Assembly: GCA_036501185.1 (NCBI GenBank)
Contig: DASYAU010000016.1
Coordinates: 1 to 64,000, forward strand
Origin: Korobacter sp036501185
GTDB lineage: Bacteria; Acidobacteriota; Terriglobia; Terriglobales; Acidobacteriaceae
Direction of reading: 5' to 3'
DNA length: 64,000 nt
Positions 60,612 to 64,000 of the stretch are shown here, in pieces. The notes beneath the pieces were generated by a model. It was given only the letters and a program-made list of their open reading frames with translations. It was not told the DNA's origin and did not search any database. The position numbers and the translations under genes are program-made. Each line of letters opens with the position of its first letter. Positions within the stretch are counted from its first letter, which is position 1.

Positions 60612-62611
60612 TGGGGATCTGCCTCCAACATCAGATGTTGGTCGAAGGTTGTTTCAATATGCGCGGTGGGACCGTGCACGGTGCCGAGCACCTTGTTGTG
60701 TTCGTAGTCGGTGATCGTGTAGGCGCGGTCTTGGAGACCGCGGAGTTCGACTTTGCCGGTGAAGGTGGGCGCGAAGAAGGCATAGAACATCGCGTCGCCT
60801 TTGCGAATGGCGTGGGCTTCGGGGCGATCGAATCCGATGTCGTAGAGCTGGCCTTCGTACTGGCCTTCACTGAGCATTTTTTCTTTATAGAGGCCGACCC
60901 ACTTCTCGAACACGTGACGACGTGCGGGAGTTAGATCGTATTCCGTCGCGCGCGAGGCGACGGCGGGCAGCGTGAATTGCGAGCCGACTACACCACCGAC
61001 GCCGACGGTCGAAGCGAAGTCGGATTGGCGATCGCTTAGCTCAACGTGATCGCCGAAATAGGGGACGCCGTCGCCGAGGAGGGCTTTTAGGGCTTTGCCC
61101 TTGGTGCGGACCTGCCAGGAGCTCGAGGGATCGCTGGCGACGCTCATGTTGTAGTACGGCATGGTGAAGAAGGAGTACGAGGTGCCGCAGGGGCAGAACT
61201 CGACGAGCGCGCCGGGCTTGAGGTGCTGAGCTTCGTCGTAGATAGCTTTGAAGAGCTGCGGGAGTTGCTCGATCGAGTCCTCGGGCTTGGCGTGATGATG
61301 CGCGGGGTTGTAGCAGGCGGGGACGCCGTTCATGAACTGGCCGTCGAGCTTGAGGCCATCGAAGCCCCACTCGCCAATGATCTTGTCGACGAACTTGCGC
61401 TGGACGTCGAGGACGGGGGGAAAGGCCGGGCAGAGATACAGAGTATTCCACCAGGAGATTTTCTGCGGCGAGCCGTCCTTGTTCTTGAGGACGAGGTCGG
61501 GATTTTCCTTGAGGAGCGCGGAGTCGGGGGCGGCGCTCATGGGAGACCACCAGAGCTGCGCTTTGAGGCCCTGGCGGTGGATTTCGTCGACGAGGGCTTT
61601 CATGTCGGCGTCGCCACGGGGGAATTTTTTGGGATCGAGGGTGAGGTCGCCGTACTTGGTTTGCCAGCCGTCGTCGATCGTGACCCATTCGAAGCCGATG
61701 CGCTTGGCTTCGGGAATGGTTTTTTCGATTTGCGAGACGGTGAAGTGACGGCCGTATCCCCAAGCGCACCAGATGGGGCGGAAGCCTCCGGCGGCGGCGC
61801 GGGAGGAGAGCGGCTGGCCGAGACGCTGCATGAGATTGCGATAGGTGAGGAGCGCGGAGAAGAAGTCGCGGTGGTGGACGATGGCGAAGGTGCGGAAGGT
61901 GGCGAAGGTGGCACCGGGCGCGATGGTGTGCGGCTTTTCGAGTTCGATGGCGAGCGAGGCGTGACCGGCCTTGGGCTCGGCGATGGGGAGCGAGACCTCT
62001 TTGCCGGTGAGTTCGAGATCGCCGACGGCGACACCGGCGTTGCGGGTCCAGATGTCGGCGAAGGGAGTGCCGCCGCCGTAGTCGCTGCCATTCATGCCGA
62101 GAAAGTTTTTCTGGTGGAAACCGACTTTGAGCGGGACCGTCCACGCGGGACGACGTTCGTAGGTGCCGGGCTCGAACGACCAGAACGATGCGCCGGTTAG
62201 CTCGTAGTGGTTGTTGGTCCACTTGGAAATTTCGATGGGAGATGCGCCGGCGTTTTTGTAGACGACTTCGAAGATGGCGGCGTTGGGGAAATCGTCGTAG
62301 GTGGTGACGGCGACGATTTTCACCAGATCTTGGGAACGGCCTTCCAAAGTGAGGCGGCGGCCGGAACCGAGTTCGGTTTGAACTTGTTCGGTGTGCTGTG
62401 TAACTAACGCAAAATCGGAAATGGTTTTGTCACCGACGACGATGGATTCTGACGGCGAGAACGGGCCGAGTGCGGTGCCGAAGGCGAGGATGCGGGAGTG
62501 CAGCTGCGAATCAAATTCAACGGCGATTTCTTTGCCGTCGAGACGCGCCTGGGCGGCAGCAAAGGAGGCCAACGCTGCCACGACGATGAAGAGGCGCTTG
62601 ATGGAGTTCAC
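60608..62611 (-). CDS. Secreted alpha-galactosidase (GH36/GH27 type)
   Basis: 667 residues from a GTG at 62611, the codon that opens a clean signal peptide (VNSIKRLFIVVAALASFAAAQA); the frame reaches 62695 (ATG) as an alternative. The N-terminal beta-sandwich region is followed by the TIM barrel with WVTIDDGWQTKYG, LKLDGQFMNG (nucleophile Asp) and SVASDPSSSWQVR (acid/base Asp), and GLYKEKML near the end. It would cut alpha-galactosides in the periplasm or outside. Its stop overlaps agaS. The kinase gene upstream is the first of this set, giving kinase, galactosidase and isomerase in order. Confidence 0.88.
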   Translation of the reverse strand: MNSIKRLFIVVAALASFAAAQARLDGKEIAVEFDSQLHSRILAFGTALGPFSPSESIVVGDKTISDFALVTQHTEQVQTELGSGRRLTLEGRSQDLVKIVAVTTYDDFPNAAIFEVVYKNAGASPIEISKWTNNHYELTGASFWSFEPGTYERRPAWTVPLKVGFHQKNFLGMNGSDYGGGTPFADIWTRNAGVAVGDLELTGKEVSLPIAEPKAGHASLAIELEKPHTIAPGATFATFRTFAIVHHRDFFSALLTYRNLMQRLGQPLSSRAAAGGFRPIWCAWGYGRHFTVSQIEKTIPEAKRIGFEWVTIDDGWQTKYGDLTLDPKKFPRGDADMKALVDEIHRQGLKAQLWWSPMSAAPDSALLKENPDLVLKNKDGSPQKISWWNTLYLCPAFPPVLDVQRKFVDKIIGEWGFDGLKLDGQFMNGVPACYNPAHHHAKPEDSIEQLPQLFKAIYDEAQHLKPGALVEFCPCGTSYSFFTMPYYNMSVASDPSSSWQVRTKGKALKALLGDGVPYFGDHVELSDRQSDFASTVGVGGVVGSQFTLPAVASRATEYDLTPARRHVFEKWVGLYKEKMLSEGQYEGQLYDIGFDRPEAHAIRKGDAMFYAFFAPTFTGKVELRGLQDRAYTITDYEHNKVLGTVHGPTAHIETTFDQHLMLEADPQ

Positions 62612-62706
62612 GAGGCCAGAACCGATCCGTCTTTCGTAGACTTTCGTAAACTTGCTTAGACTTGCGTTTATAACCTGAATCATGGGATTCGTCAAAGAAA
62701 AGCTGG

Positions 62707-63654
62707 TTAAATCCGCTCGATTTGGACTTGGGGAAAGAAGCGGTCAACGACCGTGCGGGAGATGAAAGCCGGACTGGGGGCGAGACAGTTCGCAGCACCA
62801 CAGGCGACGGCGAGACGAAGACATTCTTCGGCGGATTTATGTTCCGCGTGGGCGAAGGCAAAGCCGGCGAGGAAGGAGTCGCCGGAAGCAATGGCGGAGA
62901 TGGCTTCGACCTTGGGAGGTTTTGCGTAGAGCTGCTCGTGAGCACTGACGAAGATGGCGCCTTCGGAGCCGAGGGAGAGGATGACCGAGTGCGGGCCGCG
63001 GGAGCGGAGATCGTTAGCGGCTTGAAGAGCGGATTCGCGCGAGCGGATTTCGCAGTGGAGGAGAGCTTCAGCTTCCTGACGATTGGGTTTGATGGCGTGG
63101 GGCGCGGATTTCAGAGCCAGGGCCAGGGGTTCACCGCTGGTATCGAGAAAGGCGGTGCAGCCGCGGTCGGACGCGATGGTGATGAGCTCGGCGTAGAAAT
63201 CTTTGGGGAGATTTTCGGGGAGACTGCCGGACATGATGACGGTGTGGTGATCGTTGAGCGTGGCGCGGAAGGTGGTGAGGAAGGCGTCGCGCTCAGCGTC
63301 GGAGATGGAGGGGCCGGGCTCGAGGATTTCGGTCATGTCGCGGGACGACTCATCGATAATTTCGAGGGTCATGCGGGTGCGGGCGGCGATGGGGACGGTG
63401 ATGGTGCGGATGCCGCGGGAGGCAATTCCCTTCTGGCAGAAGTCACCTTCGCTGCCGCCGGTGAAGGCTAGCCAGGTGACGTCGGCGCCGAGAGCTTGTG
63501 CGGCGTAAGAGACGTGGCCGCCTTTGCCTCCGGCGGCGGGGAGAGCGGCGGTGGCGCGGTTGACGATGCCAAGTTTGAAACTGGGAAGAATGAGGCGGCG
63601 GTCGACGGCGGGGTTGAGGCTAACGCAAAGCAACTTGGGCGCGCTGGAGTTCAT
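62707..63654 (-). CDS. PfkB-family kinase, tagatose-6-phosphate/1-phosphofructokinase type
   Basis: 315 residues from the ATG at 63654 (MNSSAPKLLCVSLNPAVDR), the usual start of the LacC/FruK group; the frame continues to 63726 without a start signal. LNPAVDRRLILPSFKLGIVNR and GGKGGHVSYAAQALG are the substrate loop, IMSGSLPENLPKDFYAEL is the sugar-phosphate region, and the C-terminal anion hole is in SAIASGDSFLAGFA, where Asp is kept while the usual first Gly of GAGD is Ala. It would phosphorylate tagatose 6-phosphate (or fructose 1-phosphate). It lies 65 bases from the divergent PfkB gene. Confidence 0.88.
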   Translation of the reverse strand: MNSSAPKLLCVSLNPAVDRRLILPSFKLGIVNRATAALPAAGGKGGHVSYAAQALGADVTWLAFTGGSEGDFCQKGIASRGIRTITVPIAARTRMTLEIIDESSRDMTEILEPGPSISDAERDAFLTTFRATLNDHHTVIMSGSLPENLPKDFYAELITIASDRGCTAFLDTSGEPLALALKSAPHAIKPNRQEAEALLHCEIRSRESALQAANDLRSRGPHSVILSLGSEGAIFVSAHEQLYAKPPKVEAISAIASGDSFLAGFAFAHAEHKSAEECLRLAVACGAANCLAPSPAFISRTVVDRFFPQVQIERI

Positions 63655-63719
63655 TTCGAAAGACTGTGAAAGCACGGCAAGTATACTCTGAGAGGAAATT
63701 TCAGCCGCAGCGGAGGCAC

Positions 63720-64000
63720 ATGGCACTCGATATTGCGATTGTCGGCGAGATCAATCTCGACCTGATTTTGTACGGACTGCCGCAGGAGATGCCGGTGGAG
63801 CGCGAGCTGTTGGGCTCGGACTTTCGCATGACTCTGGGGAGTTCGTCGGCGATATTGGCGCACAACTTGGCAACTCTGGGAACACGGGTGGGATTCGTGA
63901 CGTGTGTTGGGCCGGATGCGATGGGAAAAATTGCGCTGGAATATTTACGAGATCGCGGGGTGGATTTATCGCACGTGATTGCTTCGCAGACGGCGACGGG
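63720..64000 (+). CDS. PfkB-family carbohydrate kinase, N-terminal part (cut by window end)
   Basis: The ATG at 63720 is preceded by GGAGG and opens MALDIAIVGEINLDLILYGL, followed by GSSSAILAHNLATLGTRVGF and VGPDAMGKIALEYLRDRGV, which is the ribokinase-type first domain. The catalytic C-terminal half is outside the window. It is divergent from the LacC-type kinase over 65 bases, so the two probably share a control region. Substrate cannot be inferred. Confidence 0.85.
   Translation, partial: MALDIAIVGEINLDLILYGLPQEMPVERELLGSDFRMTLGSSSAILAHNLATLGTRVGFVTCVGPDAMGKIALEYLRDRGVDLSHVIASQTAT

Overview
The window looks like a chromosomal piece of a soil Acidobacteriota (Koribacter/Terriglobus-like). 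This is an inference from high G+C by eye (roughly 60%), many secreted acidobacterial-type proteins of unknown function, tandem amino-acid permeases, a large exopolysaccharide locus, and intergenic DNA full of short repeats. No rRNA, tRNA, CRISPR array or prophage was recognised. One broken IS200-like transposase is present.

Layout. 1-4353 (minus): a tight glycan operon of CmoB-like methyltransferase, glycosidase, sugar epimerase and two glycosyltransferases, the last running off the edge. 4571-7332 (minus): a 48-residue DUF5670 membrane protein, two small proteins resembling the dimerisation hairpin of histidine kinases, and between them a sigma-54 response regulator interrupted by an in-frame TAG. 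7529-14501 (minus): secreted or envelope proteins (BNR propeller, zinc-ribbon membrane protein, OmpA-like protein), plus the transposase remnant on plus. 14766-18755 (plus): a second sigma-54 regulator, its histidine kinase and a lipoprotein. 18763-24353: a small secreted protein, a methyltransferase, an MFS exporter, fabI, a 46-residue double-CxxC protein and tsaE, set in repeat-rich DNA. 24572-32259 (minus): nnr, a K+ channel, a serine hydrolase and two APC permeases. 32260-37036: a nine-copy 59-bp repeat array running into thiE, then thiE, accC, accB and an M24 peptidase. 37224-45673: RibD-like protein, coiled-coil membrane protein, LytS/LytR-type two-component pair, LysR regulator, FAD oxidoreductase, isochorismatase and AsmA-like protein. 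45897-58904 (minus): a complete Wzx/Wzy-type exopolysaccharide operon. 59418-64000: agaS, alpha-galactosidase and a tagatose-6-phosphate-type kinase, with a divergent PfkB kinase cut by the window end.

How the genes work together. The exopolysaccharide operon has an initiating sugar-phosphate transferase, a WecG/TagA transferase, a Wzc-type kinase, a Wza-type exporter, a GT4 enzyme, a Wzy/ligase-type protein, a Wzx flippase and a parallel beta-helix protein. It also carries TagD and TagB/F homologues, so the polymer may bear glycerol phosphate. The downstream galactosidase, AgaS and kinase set fits use of alpha-galactosides or galactosamine through tagatose 6-phosphate. accB, accC and fabI serve fatty-acid synthesis.

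The most unusual content is repeat biology: in-register heptanucleotide arrays like cyanobacterial STRRs, a 59-bp array, 130-bp tandem units and dispersed palindromes. Three genes show repeat sequence inside the coding region: the middle of thiE, the 3' end of thiE, and the 3' end of the MFS gene. Other points of note are a glycosidase whose TIM-barrel halves appear swapped (circular permutation), a likely metal-binding insert in the epimerase, and orphan kinase-hairpin proteins around a nonsense-interrupted regulator.
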